A stretch of DNA of 64,000 nt. It comes from Ectothiorhodospiraceae bacterium 2226. Lineage in GTDB: Bacteria > Pseudomonadota > Gammaproteobacteria > GCA-013348725. Within the stretch, counting starts at the first letter, position 1; each line of letters begins with the position of its first letter. The stretch is from the NCBI GenBank assembly GCA_013348725.1, contig CP054689.1, positions 1,104,501-1,168,500 of the forward strand, in the 5' to 3' direction. Made by a program: the position numbers and the translations under genes. The notes under the pieces are model-generated. The model saw nothing but the letters and a program-made list of their open reading frames with translations. It was not told the DNA's origin and ran no database searches. Shown here piece after piece: positions 37,440 to 46,665 of the stretch.

Positions 37440-38118
37440 GTGGTCATCGATCGGCCACTGGCTGCTGGCGGGCCGCTGCGCCCTGTGTCTCGCGCCCGCC
37501 CGCGCGGGCCTTTGCCCCGGCTGTCTCGGCGACCTGCCCCGCCTCGGTCCGGCCTGCGCCCGCTGCGCGCGGCCGCTGGCCAACCCTACGAGCCTGTGCG
37601 GCGCCTGCCAGCGCCGCGCGCCGCTGGTCAGCGCCGTGCACGCCCCGTTCCGCTACGCAGCGCCGTTGGACCACCTGATCCAAGGACTCAAGTTTCGCGC
37701 GCAGATTCAGCATGCGCGCGGTCTCGGGCGGCTGTTGGCCGAGCACCTCGACACCCGCCGCAGCGAGCCCTGGCCGGAGCTGATTGTTCCCGTGCCGCTG
37801 CATCCCGCCCGCCTGCGCGGCCGCGGTTACAACCAGGCCTTGGAATTGGCCCGGCCGGCCGCGCGACATCTCGCACTGCCGCTGGTGGCCGACGCGTGCC
37901 GACGCATCCGCCCCACCGCGCAACAGACCGGGCTGTCGGCCAAGGCGCGCCGCGCCAACGTGCGCGGCGCATTCGAGCTCGCGCGCCCGCTGCCCGCCAG
38001 GCATGTGGCGGTGGTGGACGACGTCATGACCACCGGCCACACCTTGGAGGCGATGGCCGAGGCCCTGCTCCGCGCGGGCGTAGAGCGCGTCGAGGCATGG
38101 GTGCTGGCGCGCGCCTAA
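37438..38118 (+). CDS. comF: ComF-family phosphoribosyltransferase-like protein
   Basis: 226 residues: a Cys-rich N terminus ([26 protein letters not shown]) that probably binds zinc, and a phosphoribosyltransferase fold with the PRPP motif [13 protein letters not shown]. ComF/GntX proteins assist uptake of single-stranded DNA in competent bacteria. GAGGGAGG lies before the ATG, all inside the biotin operator, so repressor binding could also affect comF. Divergent from the bio operon, a common placing in gammaproteobacteria. Confidence 0.9.
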   Translation: MWSSIGHWLLAGRCALCLAPARAGLCPGCLGDLPRLGPACARCARPLANPTSLCGACQRRAPLVSAVHAPFRYAAPLDHLIQGLKFRAQIQHARGLGRLLAEHLDTRRSEPWPELIVPVPLHPARLRGRGYNQALELARPAARHLALPLVADACRRIRPTAQQTGLSAKARRANVRGAFELARPLPARHVAVVDDVMTTGHTLEAMAEALLRAGVERVEAWVLARA

Positions 38119-38133
38119 CCGACCGCCCGCGCC

Positions 38134-38718
38134 TCACTGCGCGTGCGGTACGCCCACCTCGCGCAAGCGTTCGACGTGACTGACCACCGCGGCACCGCGC
38201 AGACTCCCTACCCGCTCGAAGAGCAGGGCCTGATCGCGCGCCCACTCGTCGTTGACCTCGAAGCGATAACGACTGCAGTCGGGGCGGGTGACATAGAACT
38301 CGCCGAGATAGTGCACCGCGCCGGGCGCGAGCGTGAAATGGCGATCCAGTTGCGCCGTACCGCCCCCTCTGGAACTGTAGACCTCCAATTGGCTCACCCT
38401 GTAGTCGCCCGCCGCCAGCTCCTGGACGAAGAAATAGCCCGGCGGGTCCTCGAAATCACGTTTGATGAAGGCGTTCGACACGATGAACTGATCCCGCACC
38501 CTGCGCTGCGCGGCTATCCCCTCGACGCTGAGCATGGTCGTGGTGATGCCGGCGCCGCAGTGATCTTCTAGGCGCGTCGAGTACACCGCCAGGCCCTTCG
38601 TGCCCCCCGCCTGAAAGCGATAGTCGGCGCTCACGCTGTGCGCCGTCGTGCTACAACCGGTGACCAACCCCGTGGCGCACAGGAGCAAGCCGGCCGCCGC
38701 CACTGCGCGTCTCGACAT
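38134..38718 (-). CDS. Lipoprotein of unknown function
   Basis: 194 residues. A lipoprotein signal with lipobox VTGCS (Cys22) anchors it to a membrane. The rest is beta-rich (KGLAVYSTRLEDHCGAG, YFFVQELAAGDYRVSQLEVYS, GAVHYLGEFYVTRPDCSRYRFEV) and may be Ig- or carboxypeptidase-like-fold. Two Cys may form a disulfide. It is downstream of the larger lipoprotein gene, nine bases apart, so the two are one unit. No family recognised. Confidence 0.75.
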   Translation of the reverse strand: MSRRAVAAAGLLLCATGLVTGCSTTAHSVSADYRFQAGGTKGLAVYSTRLEDHCGAGITTTMLSVEGIAAQRRVRDQFIVSNAFIKRDFEDPPGYFFVQELAAGDYRVSQLEVYSSRGGGTAQLDRHFTLAPGAVHYLGEFYVTRPDCSRYRFEVNDEWARDQALLFERVGSLRGAAVVSHVERLREVGVPHAQ

Positions 38719-38727
38719 GTGCGCCTC

Positions 38728-40140
38728 CTAGCGAAACAGCGACTGGGCCTGGAACAGCGGCGCCCAATGGCGGCCGCCGTCCTCGGAACGGTAGTACCCG
38801 CTCCGGCAGGACACGTCCATGATGCGCGGTGCAGCGGCGGCGACGCGCATATCGCGACAGCCGGCCACAGGCAAGTCGTAGACCTGCCACTCGGCATCCT
38901 CGCGCGGCAGGAAGTGCACCTTGCCTTTTGCCATCTCGGTGTAGGCCGGGGTGAGATAGACCCCGCTCGGCGTTTCCACGAGGTTTCGGAGCCGCGACAG
39001 CGAGCGCGGCAGGGGAATCGACTTCGGTGTGCCGCCATCGAAGCTCACGTGGACCAGGCCGGTGTTGGACCCGCCCCCACTCTCGAACGCGTAAAAGCCA
39101 CGACTGCCGTTGGTAAACACCACATGGTTCAAGGCGATGCCACGATAGCGGCTGCGGTCGAACGGCTTCGCGCGGACCGCTTCTTCGACCACGCTCCACG
39201 AACGGCCACCGTCGCGGGAGAGGTGCAGGCGCATGTTGTCATCGGCGAGTACAACGCCGCGCTCGCCGAAGGCGTGTGCGCTGTTGATGACGACGCCCGC
39301 CGGTGCGTTACGTTCCTGCGCGCGGTCCCCTTCCACCAGAAGGTAGTGATGCGGTCCGGAGACACACGCGAGCCGCCGCGCGGTGCCGCTACAGCCGGAA
39401 AGATCCGTTACCGTGGGCGCTTCCACGAGCTGTTCGACCGACACGCCGTCTGCACCACGGCGTACGTGCGCCAAGGTACCCGCCGGTCCGGCGATGAGGC
39501 GCGTCGCCCCCTCCTCGAGGTCCCATGCCGCGTCGCGGGCGCGCTGGTCCGCGATGTGACGCCGCAGTGCCGCGAGTTCGGGTTGGTCTAGACGCTGCCC
39601 CGGCGCGTCCACGATGCGCGGCTCGGCGCGCAAGGACGCGTAGGTGGCGGGATAGCGGTCCTGCAGGAACCGCTCGATCTCGTTTTGGTTGTTCGCCTGC
39701 CGCACGAGCACGCGGCGGAAACCAGCGTCCTCGATGATCAGCATGCCGAGGTTGGTGGCCCGCCCGCTCTCGATGGTGAAGCGGCGATGCACGGGATAGT
39801 TGCGGTAGCTCGTCTGGTGCATGGTGCCCACGGCGGTGGGGATGGAAGAGCTACCCGTCATCTGCTGCAGGTACGAGAGCTCGTACTCGCCCGGATGCAG
39901 CGGAACGATGAGGGTGTCGCCGCGAATCCCGCCGATGTGCGTGCGATGCTCGCCATCGGGGTGCTTGATGACGGGATCGCCGCGCAGCACCTCGGGCATG
40001 CTTTGCGAGGCGACCTGGGCCACCAGCAGGCCGCGCTCACCCACATTGTCGGGCACGATGACGAGCGGCTTGGCACAACCGATCAGGAGCAGGAGGGACA
40101 GTAGCGGCAGGAGACGTACAAGCGGGGTAAGAGTAGCCAT
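38728..40140 (-). CDS. Large lipoprotein with sialidase-type repeats
   Basis: 470 residues. Lipobox LLLIGCAK near residue 22, then an N-terminal region with the same VxLHPGEYELSYL style as its smaller neighbour, and a C-terminal half with Asp-box (BNR) signs: LSRDGGRSWSVVEE and YRSEDGGRHWAPLF. Asp boxes mark beta-propellers of the sialidase type. The ATG at 40140 has GAGG seven bases upstream; a GTG two codons before was rejected. With the next gene it makes a two-lipoprotein unit. Function unknown; surface sensing or binding is a guess. Confidence 0.75.
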   Translation of the reverse strand: MATLTPLVRLLPLLSLLLLIGCAKPLVIVPDNVGERGLLVAQVASQSMPEVLRGDPVIKHPDGEHRTHIGGIRGDTLIVPLHPGEYELSYLQQMTGSSSIPTAVGTMHQTSYRNYPVHRRFTIESGRATNLGMLIIEDAGFRRVLVRQANNQNEIERFLQDRYPATYASLRAEPRIVDAPGQRLDQPELAALRRHIADQRARDAAWDLEEGATRLIAGPAGTLAHVRRGADGVSVEQLVEAPTVTDLSGCSGTARRLACVSGPHHYLLVEGDRAQERNAPAGVVINSAHAFGERGVVLADDNMRLHLSRDGGRSWSVVEEAVRAKPFDRSRYRGIALNHVVFTNGSRGFYAFESGGGSNTGLVHVSFDGGTPKSIPLPRSLSRLRNLVETPSGVYLTPAYTEMAKGKVHFLPREDAEWQVYDLPVAGCRDMRVAAAAPRIMDVSCRSGYYRSEDGGRHWAPLFQAQSLFR

Positions 40141-40339
40141 GTTCACTCCTCATTATCGTTGTTATTGGCTGATGTAATTCCCCAAGAATCCGGATGTTAA
40201 CAGCGGATTCCGGGCTTGCAAAGCGCGCGGGCGCGGGGTCGTCTAGCGTGGGGTCGGCCACGGCGGGCGAGGCGAGAAGAAGAGCGGGAGGCGGCGGCGA
40301 GTTTCTGCAGCCGCAAGCGGCCGGTACAGCGTGCCGGCG

Positions 40340-40375
40340 ATAGAAAGCGCGGCCGGCGCGGAGCGCCGGCCGCGC
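40340..40375 (-). terminator. Terminator after TIGR04219 gene
   Basis: A 13-base perfect stem (GCGCGGCCGGCGC with GCGCCGGCCGCGC) around three bases, followed on the minus strand by TTTCTA, seven bases after the barrel gene stop. Confidence 0.7.
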
Positions 40376-40381
40376 GGGCAC

Positions 40382-41128
40382 TCAGAAGCGGTAGAACAGG
40401 CCCGCGTAGGGGCCGTCGATGGTCACATCGGCGGTGACGTCGTCGAGGTCGTCGAGCTTCAGGCGCTGCTCGCGCCAGCCCGCGACGACGCCCAGGCCGA
40501 ACGAGGAGCGGTAGCTGACCTGCGCCATCAGGTCCGTGAGTCGATGGCCATCGTAGCTGATCCCGGCCCCGGCCAGTTCCACCGCGAACCCGCTCAGCGG
40601 CAGATGGAAGGCCGCGCGCGCGTAACCCATCGGCAGCACGCCGCTGAACTCGGCGCGTTCCTGTCGGCCGCTGGTACGGCCGCGCACCTCGATCTCGCCG
40701 TCCAGGGCCTTCACCTGCAGGCCGAGGTCCAGTTCCACCCAGTTGTCCAGCAGCTCCCAATACAGCACCGCGTCGAGCTGGCGCAGGTCCATGCTGGAGT
40801 CCACGGCTTCGCTGAAATTAAAGGAGCCAAAACTGTGGTTCAGCGTACCGCTCCCGGCGTTGCTGACGCTGGTGTGCATCAGCCGCACGTTGGGCAGCAG
40901 CGGTACCGGGTGCTCGAGGTGCGCCCAGATCATGGCATCGCGGTCGCGATCGAGGCCGAGCCCGTTGCCGCTATCGCGCATGTCGATTTCATCGCCGCGG
41001 TACTGCACGCTACCGCTCGGGGTGTGCTGCCACAGGGCGGCGCCGGCTCCGAAGCCGAGAAAGTCGGCGTGAGCGGCGGGGGTCATCAACAGGCCGGCGG
41101 CGGCGTAGGCAATTGTTCTTGGCTTCAA
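40382..41128 (-). CDS. Outer membrane beta-barrel protein, TIGR04219 type
   Basis: 248 residues. Signal peptide (RTIAYAAAGLLMTPAAHA), then FLGFGAGAALWQHTPSGSVQYRG and a series of amphipathic strands ending in LFYRF, as expected for an outer membrane barrel. The start and layout match my memory of TIGR04219, a barrel family of unknown role that often lies near pilus or exported-protein genes. Its gene is 64 bases after mshN on the same strand. Confidence 0.8.
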   Translation of the reverse strand: MKPRTIAYAAAGLLMTPAAHADFLGFGAGAALWQHTPSGSVQYRGDEIDMRDSGNGLGLDRDRDAMIWAHLEHPVPLLPNVRLMHTSVSNAGSGTLNHSFGSFNFSEAVDSSMDLRQLDAVLYWELLDNWVELDLGLQVKALDGEIEVRGRTSGRQERAEFSGVLPMGYARAAFHLPLSGFAVELAGAGISYDGHRLTDLMAQVSYRSSFGLGVVAGWREQRLKLDDLDDVTADVTIDGPYAGLFYRF

Positions 41129-41192
41129 AAGACGTACTCCTTATAGGTTTGGTTATTGATTGTTGGGACGGGAGGCGGCCCATAAGTGAACG

Positions 41193-42344
41193 CTAACGGC
41201 GAGCACGTTCGAGTACTGTGACGCGGTTCTCAGCGTAACGGGCCAAATCGGCGGCGAGCGTACCCAGCTCCAGCGCGCGGCGGTAGGCACCCAGCGCTTC
41301 GCTCCAATGCCCCCGCCCCTCCAAAGAAATGGCCAGCCCCACCCACCAGGGCGCGTGCTCGGGATCGACCTGCAGCAACGCCCGATACCCCTGCGCGGCC
41401 GCGCCATGGCGGCCCAGCTGCTGGTACAGCGCGGCGAGCAAGGCGTGGTACTCCGGCTGGGCCGCCAACGGCGGCGGCTGTCGTTCCAGGACGGCTACGG
41501 CCGCCTCGACGCTGCCCGCGTGCACATGGGCATGCGCCAACAGCTGCGTGAGGCCCGGGTCGCCGGGGCGATGGCGCAGCGCCGCCTCCAGGACCCGTTG
41601 CGCCTCCTCGTGGTAGGCGGCGCGCACCAGCAGGGCCGCGAGCAATTCGGCCGCGTAGCGATGCGCGGGCGCCAACACCAACGCCTCACGCAGCGCCGCT
41701 CGGGCCGGCTGTTCTTCCCCTGCATCGAGTTCGGCCAAGGCGCGCCGGTAGGCAAGCTCCCCGCGCTCGACGTCGCTCAAGGGCCGCGCCCGCCGCTGCA
41801 TCGTCGACGCGGTCGAGGGCGGCGTTCCCGCCGCAACAGCGCGAGCTTCATCCGCCGGACCGGCTTCCGGCGCAACCACCGCCTCCATGCGCGGTGCCGC
41901 CTCGGCCTCATGCCTCGAGGGGGTAGACGCCGAAGCAAGCGGCGTCGTGGTATGCGCCGCCGCAATGCCGGAGTCGGGCTCGGGCAGGGTCGAGACCACC
42001 CGCGCTACCGGTTCCGCGTTCGGTGCAGGGGCGCGCTCATCCCCAGGCGATTCCGTCCTGGCGGGGAGCTCGGCCGCCGCGACCACCGCGGGCACGGTGG
42101 CTACGGTCGGCGCATCGTGTGGCGCGGGGGCCGGCGGGGCAAGCGCCGCCGTGGGCGGCGGGGCGGAGCCTGCCCCCCAGCTCACGTAGACCAGCGCAGC
42201 CGCCAGGGCGGCGGCCGCCGCCCAGCCCCACCACCCCGCCGCTGCCCGCGCCGCGACGGGTCGCGCCGGCGGCAAGGCACCGGCGACACCGGCCGGCCCC
42301 TGGCGCCGCTGCAGGTCTTGGAGCATCTGGTTGATGACGCTCAT
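41193..42344 (-). CDS. mshN: MSHA biogenesis protein MshN (TPR protein)
   Basis: 383 residues. The typical MshN start (MSVINQMLQDLQRRQ) is followed by one membrane helix (GWWGWAAAAALAAALVYVSWG), a long Ala/Pro-rich periplasmic linker (about 60-190) and TPR helices (about 205-380: ERGELAYRRALAELDAGE, ALREALVLAPAHRYAAELLA, YRALLQVDPEHAPWWVGLA). MshN is a pilus assembly factor of MSHA-type type IV pili. An upstream in-frame extension to 42455 is not supported. Seven bases separate it from mshM. Confidence 0.88.
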   Translation of the reverse strand: MSVINQMLQDLQRRQGPAGVAGALPPARPVAARAAAGWWGWAAAAALAAALVYVSWGAGSAPPPTAALAPPAPAPHDAPTVATVPAVVAAAELPARTESPGDERAPAPNAEPVARVVSTLPEPDSGIAAAHTTTPLASASTPSRHEAEAAPRMEAVVAPEAGPADEARAVAAGTPPSTASTMQRRARPLSDVERGELAYRRALAELDAGEEQPARAALREALVLAPAHRYAAELLAALLVRAAYHEEAQRVLEAALRHRPGDPGLTQLLAHAHVHAGSVEAAVAVLERQPPPLAAQPEYHALLAALYQQLGRHGAAAQGYRALLQVDPEHAPWWVGLAISLEGRGHWSEALGAYRRALELGTLAADLARYAENRVTVLERARR

Positions 42345-42351
42345 CGCATCC

Positions 42352-43248
42352 TCATGACAGGTAAACCGCCGTGGCGGTGGCCGCGGCGGCGCAGCCGGCG
42401 AGCAGCACGGTCCACGCCAACATCGGCCGGGGCTGACGCGCGGACTCGGTGTCACGTACCGCCAGCAGGACGTCGGTACGCCGCACCGCCTGCTCGCCGC
42501 GCCCGTAGGCGACCATCAAGGCCTTGTGTGCCAACACGTTCACCAGACGCGGCAGGCCGCGACTCGCCCGATGCAGCTCACGCAGCGCCGCCGGGCGAAA
42601 TTGCACCTGGCCATGCGAGCCGGCCACCAGCAGGCGATGGGCGACGTAGCTGCCGACCGCCGCGCGGTCCAGCGGTCGCAGGGCGTACGAAAAGGTGATG
42701 CGCTGACGGATCTGGCGCACGCTGCGCGCGGCGAGACGCTCGTCCAGTTCCGGCTGGCCGAACAACACGACCTGCATCAGCTTGGCCTTCTCCGTCTCCA
42801 GGTTGGTCATCAGACGCAGGGCCTCCAAGGTCTCGAGCGGCATGCACTGCGCCTCGTCCAGCACCACCACCACGCGCCGCCCCGCCTGGCAGAGCGCCAG
42901 CAGGCGCTCGGTGAGTCGCTGCACCAGGCGGTGCTGGCTCTGCGCCTTGTCCACGGCCAGGCCGAGCTCTTGCGCCACCGACAGATGCAACCCCTTGGGG
43001 GTCAACTGCGGGTTGGGCACGTAGCAGGTAACGAATCCGTCGCCCAAGGCATCGAGCAGCTTGCGGCACAGCAGCGTCTTACCCGTGCCCACCTCGCCGG
43101 TAACCTTCACGAAACCCTCGCCCGACTGCACCGCGACCAGCAGGGTATTGAAGGCCTCCTGATGCGGACCGGAGGCGAAGAAGAACGCGGTGTCCGGGGT
43201 GAGGCGGAAGGGCTGCTCACGCAGCCCGAAGTGCTCAAGGTACATCAT
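42352..43248 (-). CDS. mshM: MSHA biogenesis ATPase MshM (ExeA-like)
   Basis: 298 residues, AAA ATPase: start YLEHFGLREQPFRLTPD, Walker A GEVGTGKT, Walker B VVVVLDEAQCM, and a C-terminal membrane helix (LAWTVLLAGCAAAATATAVYL). The ExeA/MshM group helps place secretins and peptidoglycan contacts for type II secretion or pili. Two adjoining ATG codons; either works. Confidence 0.92.
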   Translation of the reverse strand: MMYLEHFGLREQPFRLTPDTAFFFASGPHQEAFNTLLVAVQSGEGFVKVTGEVGTGKTLLCRKLLDALGDGFVTCYVPNPQLTPKGLHLSVAQELGLAVDKAQSQHRLVQRLTERLLALCQAGRRVVVVLDEAQCMPLETLEALRLMTNLETEKAKLMQVVLFGQPELDERLAARSVRQIRQRITFSYALRPLDRAAVGSYVAHRLLVAGSHGQVQFRPAALRELHRASRGLPRLVNVLAHKALMVAYGRGEQAVRRTDVLLAVRDTESARQPRPMLAWTVLLAGCAAAATATAVYLS

Positions 43249-43296
43249 GCCAATCCTGCCGGGGATGCGCCGCGCGCCGGCGCACGGCGGCTTCGC

Positions 43297-45081
43297 CTAG
43301 CGCCGATGCAGGCCGCGGATGGTGTCCGAGGAGCGCTGCAGTTCCTGCGCCCACTGTGCATCGCCCTCCACCACGGTCGGCTGCAGAAGAATCACCAACT
43401 CGCTCTTGCGGGCGACTTGGCGCGTGTGCCGGAACAGCCCGCCCACCACCGGCAGGCGACTGAGGCCTGGCACGCCGGCCACTTCGTTGCGCGTGCTGGT
43501 CTGCATGAGGCCGCCGATCACAATCACCTGACCGTTGCGCGCCCGCACCACGGTGTCCGATTCCCGGATGCTGCTGATCGCGAGCGGCACGCTCAAGGTG
43601 GTGTCGGTCGCAATGCCGATATCCTTGATCTGTTCGCTCACTTCGCTGACCGTGGGGTGGATGTGCAGGATGATGTCCCCGTCGGCGCTGATCTGTGGAA
43701 TCACGTCCAACGCGACGCCCGAGAAGAACGGCGTGAGCTCCACGTTCGCGTTCTGGCTGGTGGCCGTGGTGGTGCCGAGGAAGGTATTGGTCTGCACGTC
43801 GGTGACGAAGAAGGCGTCGGAGCCGACCTTGATCACCGCCTTCTGGTTGTTCACGGTGGAGACGCGCGGGCTGGAGAGCACGTGCACCTGCCCCTGCGTC
43901 TCCAGCATCTCCAGGAAGGCGGTGAAGCTGTTGGTGTTCAGCCCCAGCGCGAACACGCCGCCGAAGGCGCTGGCCACCAAGTCACGCGGGAGCGTCGGGT
44001 CGTTGGGATTGAACACGCCGCTCTGACCGGCGGTGTTGCTCTCGCCCAGATTGAAGATGGTGCTGCCGCCGGTCTGCCCGCCGACCGCGGTGCGGCCGCG
44101 GCTGGTGCCGATGGCGGCCCAGTTGATGCCGGTCTGGAAGCCCTCCGAGAGCTCCACCTCGATGATCTTGGCCTCCAGGATCACCTGGCGCTGCACGGTC
44201 GCCTGGGTGGCCTGCAGGAACTCCTCCACCGCCCGCAAGTCCTCCGGCAGCGCGCGTACCACCACCACCCCGGACTTGCGGTTCACCACCACGTTGCGGC
44301 CGTCGCCGTTACCCACCAGCGCCGCCAGCGCCCGCTCGAGCTCCAGCCAAAAATTGGACTCGCTCTGAGTGTCGATGCGGCTGCCGGACAGCGTGCCGCG
44401 ATCATCGTCCAGGTCGTCGGCGGTCAGTGCGCCGAAGGGACGCCCCCGCCCGCGGCTGCGCCGCGTATCGGACACCTGCCCGGAGCTGACGCGGGTCTGC
44501 GAACTGCCCGCACGCGTGATGTCGAGGTAATTGACCTGGAACACGCGCGAGCGCAAGCCTGCCGGCAGCACCTGGTAGTGGTTCGCCGTGCGCTGGAACT
44601 CGTAACCGTACACGCTGCGCACCAGCTCCATCACCTCGGGGACGGTAACGTCCTTCAGGTCGATGGTGATCTCCCCGGCGACCTGCGGATGGACCACCAT
44701 GTTGTAGCGCGTGCCCTCCACCAGCCCCATGAAGAACTCCGCCGCCGGGGCCCGGCTGACTTTGATGTCGAAGCGACTCTCGACCTCCTCGCTGCGCGCG
44801 CCGGGGGTGGCGAGTTGCAGCGGCGGCAACAGCGCCTGGCTCACCTCCGGCGGCGGCTCGGTGCCGCCTTCCGGCGCCGGCGGGCGCTCGAGGGCTTGGT
44901 CGATCTCCGCCAGCACAGCCTGCGCGCCGCGCGGGGCCTCCCGCTCGGGAACGGTCTGGCAGCCGGCGAGCAGCAGCCCGCCGAGCGCCAACGCCATGCC
45001 GACGCGGTGCGGTTGGTATGACGTCGACGCTGGCGCGGGGGCCGGCACGGACGGCAGCTCCTTGGGGTTGGGCAGGGTCAT
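43297..45081 (-). CDS. mshL: Pilus outer membrane secretin MshL
   Basis: 594 residues. Lipobox LLLAGC at about residues 36-41, N-terminal secretin domains (FDIKVSRAPAAEFFMGLVEG, then ITIDLKDVTVPEVMELV), and the conserved secretin C-terminal part (VHVLSSPRVSTVNNQKAVIKVG, then GGLMQTSTRNEVAGVPGLSR and LVILLQPTVVEG). It forms the ring through which the pilus passes. The lipobox is far from the ATG at 45081; an internal ATG at 44997 would give a shorter signal with little charge, so the longer start was kept. Confidence 0.93.
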   Translation of the reverse strand: MTLPNPKELPSVPAPAPASTSYQPHRVGMALALGGLLLAGCQTVPEREAPRGAQAVLAEIDQALERPPAPEGGTEPPPEVSQALLPPLQLATPGARSEEVESRFDIKVSRAPAAEFFMGLVEGTRYNMVVHPQVAGEITIDLKDVTVPEVMELVRSVYGYEFQRTANHYQVLPAGLRSRVFQVNYLDITRAGSSQTRVSSGQVSDTRRSRGRGRPFGALTADDLDDDRGTLSGSRIDTQSESNFWLELERALAALVGNGDGRNVVVNRKSGVVVVRALPEDLRAVEEFLQATQATVQRQVILEAKIIEVELSEGFQTGINWAAIGTSRGRTAVGGQTGGSTIFNLGESNTAGQSGVFNPNDPTLPRDLVASAFGGVFALGLNTNSFTAFLEMLETQGQVHVLSSPRVSTVNNQKAVIKVGSDAFFVTDVQTNTFLGTTTATSQNANVELTPFFSGVALDVIPQISADGDIILHIHPTVSEVSEQIKDIGIATDTTLSVPLAISSIRESDTVVRARNGQVIVIGGLMQTSTRNEVAGVPGLSRLPVVGGLFRHTRQVARKSELVILLQPTVVEGDAQWAQELQRSSDTIRGLHRR

Positions 45082-45093
45082 GAGTCTCTGTTC

Positions 45094-45441
45094 CTACTTG
45101 TTGTTCGGCGACGTCTTGACCGAAGGGGTGAGCCGCAACGTGATCAGGCGGCCGTCGTGTCGCAGCTGTACTTCGCCCGGCAGGATGCGCTCGACACGCG
45201 CCCCCGCCACGCGGTGGCCCGGGCGCACCCGCTCGCCATTGATGATGGCGACCGCGCGCTCCCCGCTGACCAGGGTGTAACTGAGTACCCAATCGCCGGC
45301 CGGTGCCGGCACCGCGGCCGGCGCCCCACCGGCGCGCTCGCCCGCCGGCGGGCGGGTCGGATCCTGCAGGCTCTGGGCACCGACGCTTCCCGGGGCGCCG
45401 AGCAGCAGGGCGACCATGAGGCAGACCCGCACGCTAAACAC
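45094..45441 (-). CDS. mshK: MSHA biogenesis protein MshK
   Basis: 115 residues: signal peptide (VCLMVALLLGAPGSVGAQS), the DPTRPP motif, then a short beta domain (SYTLVSGERAVAIINGERVRPGHRVAGARVERILP) as in GspC/PilP-type linkers. MshK is thought to connect the inner platform with the secretin. A GTG at 45441 was chosen as start; it lies inside the mshJ end (eight-base overlap). A frame open far upstream belongs to mshJ in another phase. Confidence 0.82.
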   Translation of the reverse strand: MFSVRVCLMVALLLGAPGSVGAQSLQDPTRPPAGERAGGAPAAVPAPAGDWVLSYTLVSGERAVAIINGERVRPGHRVAGARVERILPGEVQLRHDGRLITLRLTPSVKTSPNNK

Positions 45442-46069
45442 CGATCCACCCTTCGCGCAGACTGAGCGTGTGCAGGGTGATGCGCATGCGCCCGCGCGGA
45501 TGCTCCAACACCTCGAATTCGACCGCTTCCCAATGGAAGCCCCAAGGCAGCCCCTCCAAGGCGCGCAGGTAGCGCAGCGCCCCGAGGTAGGAGCCTTCAA
45601 ACTCCACCACGAGACCGTGGCGGTACACGTGGGCCCCGTCCGCCTCGCCCCGCCCCAGGGCGCGCACCGGCAGGCTCTGAAGACCGAGCAACGTGAGGTC
45701 GCTCTGGCGGGCCAACACCTCCTCCACCAGGCGCGCCATCTGCACCGGATCGACCATATGCGCAAAGCGCGCCTCCAGGCGGGCCTCGAGCTGTGCCTGC
45801 ACGGCCTGCTCGCGCGCCAGGCGCTCGCGCATGGCCTCACGCGTGCCGTTGTCGCCGCGCGCCAAGCGCGCGATTTCCGCGTCGGTTGCCGCGATGGAGC
45901 CCTGCAAGCGCTTGAGTTCCGTGCTGAGGGTGGCCTGATGGGCGTTCAGCGGCGCCATCAGCCAGCCATGCCACGCGACATAGAGCAGCACCAGAACCGT
46001 GAGCGCGATCAAGGCGCGCTCGCGTAGGGTGCAGGCCTCGAAACGCTGTAAGAGATGGCTCGGCTTCAT
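45434..46069 (-). CDS. mshJ: MSHA biogenesis protein MshJ (GspM-like)
   Basis: 211 residues: cytoplasmic start MKPSHLLQRFEACTLRERA, one membrane helix (LIALTVLVLLYVAWHGWLMA), a coiled-coil region (about 40-100) and a ferredoxin-like end (HGLVVEFEGSYLGALRYLRALEGLPWGF). It matches the PilO/GspM class of inner platform proteins. Overlaps mshI2 by four bases (ATGA). Confidence 0.87.
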   Translation of the reverse strand: MKPSHLLQRFEACTLRERALIALTVLVLLYVAWHGWLMAPLNAHQATLSTELKRLQGSIAATDAEIARLARGDNGTREAMRERLAREQAVQAQLEARLEARFAHMVDPVQMARLVEEVLARQSDLTLLGLQSLPVRALGRGEADGAHVYRHGLVVEFEGSYLGALRYLRALEGLPWGFHWEAVEFEVLEHPRGRMRITLHTLSLREGWIGV

Positions 46070-46665
46070 CCTGCCTCTCCTGCATGGGTGCGCAGCACGA
46101 AATCGACATGCCCCCCGTCGGGGGCGCGCTGCAGGCTGAACACCTCGAACTCCATGCCACGGAAGGCCGCTTCGCGACCGAGGCGCTGCACCAGGCGCGG
46201 CACCAGTTCAGGGCGCACCGCGCTGCCGCGCACCTCCAGCGCCGCGCCCCCCTGGCGCACCCGCACGGCTGTAATCCACAGGCCGTCCACCCGCTGACGG
46301 GCCAAGCCCTCGAGGTGATCGCCGAAGCCGCGCCCCTCGCGCGTCGTGCCGCTCAACACCTCGAGCAGGCGCCGCATGCCGGCGGTATCCGCTTGAGCGG
46401 CCTCCACAGAGCGCGCCAGGGTGTCTTCGCCGCGCGCCGGGGCCAGGGCCGCCAGGGCCTGGAGCTGGCGCGCGCGCTCGCCCTGCTGCTGCGCCGCGTG
46501 CGCGACCTGCTGCTCGAGAGCCCGCACCTGCCATAGCCCGTAGCCATAAATCGCGAGCAGGCCGACCAGTACCAATGCGGTGCCCTGCACCAGCGTCGCC
46601 GCGGACAGCAGCTTGCGCTGCTTGCGCAACACCGGCTGGTAGAGGTTGATCTGTTGGGTAGTCAC
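46066..46665 (-). CDS. mshI2: MSHA biogenesis PilN-like protein (MshI2)
   Basis: 199 residues. Typical PilN start (QQINLYQPVLRKQRKLLSA) that binds PilM, one membrane helix (LVQGTALVLVGLLAIYGYGL), a coiled coil (about 50-95), then a ferredoxin-like domain (VDGLWITAVRVRQGGAALEV). It is the inner membrane anchor between the cytoplasmic MshI and the periplasmic MshJ. Overlaps mshI and mshJ by four bases each. Confidence 0.88.
   Translation of the reverse strand: MTTQQINLYQPVLRKQRKLLSAATLVQGTALVLVGLLAIYGYGLWQVRALEQQVAHAAQQQGERARQLQALAALAPARGEDTLARSVEAAQADTAGMRRLLEVLSGTTREGRGFGDHLEGLARQRVDGLWITAVRVRQGGAALEVRGSAVRPELVPRLVQRLGREAAFRGMEFEVFSLQRAPDGGHVDFVLRTHAGEAG

Noticed and set aside
42526-45021. 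831-codon plus-strand frame opposite mshM and mshL
   Set aside because: Spans two unrelated genes on the other strand and shows no protein family signs.
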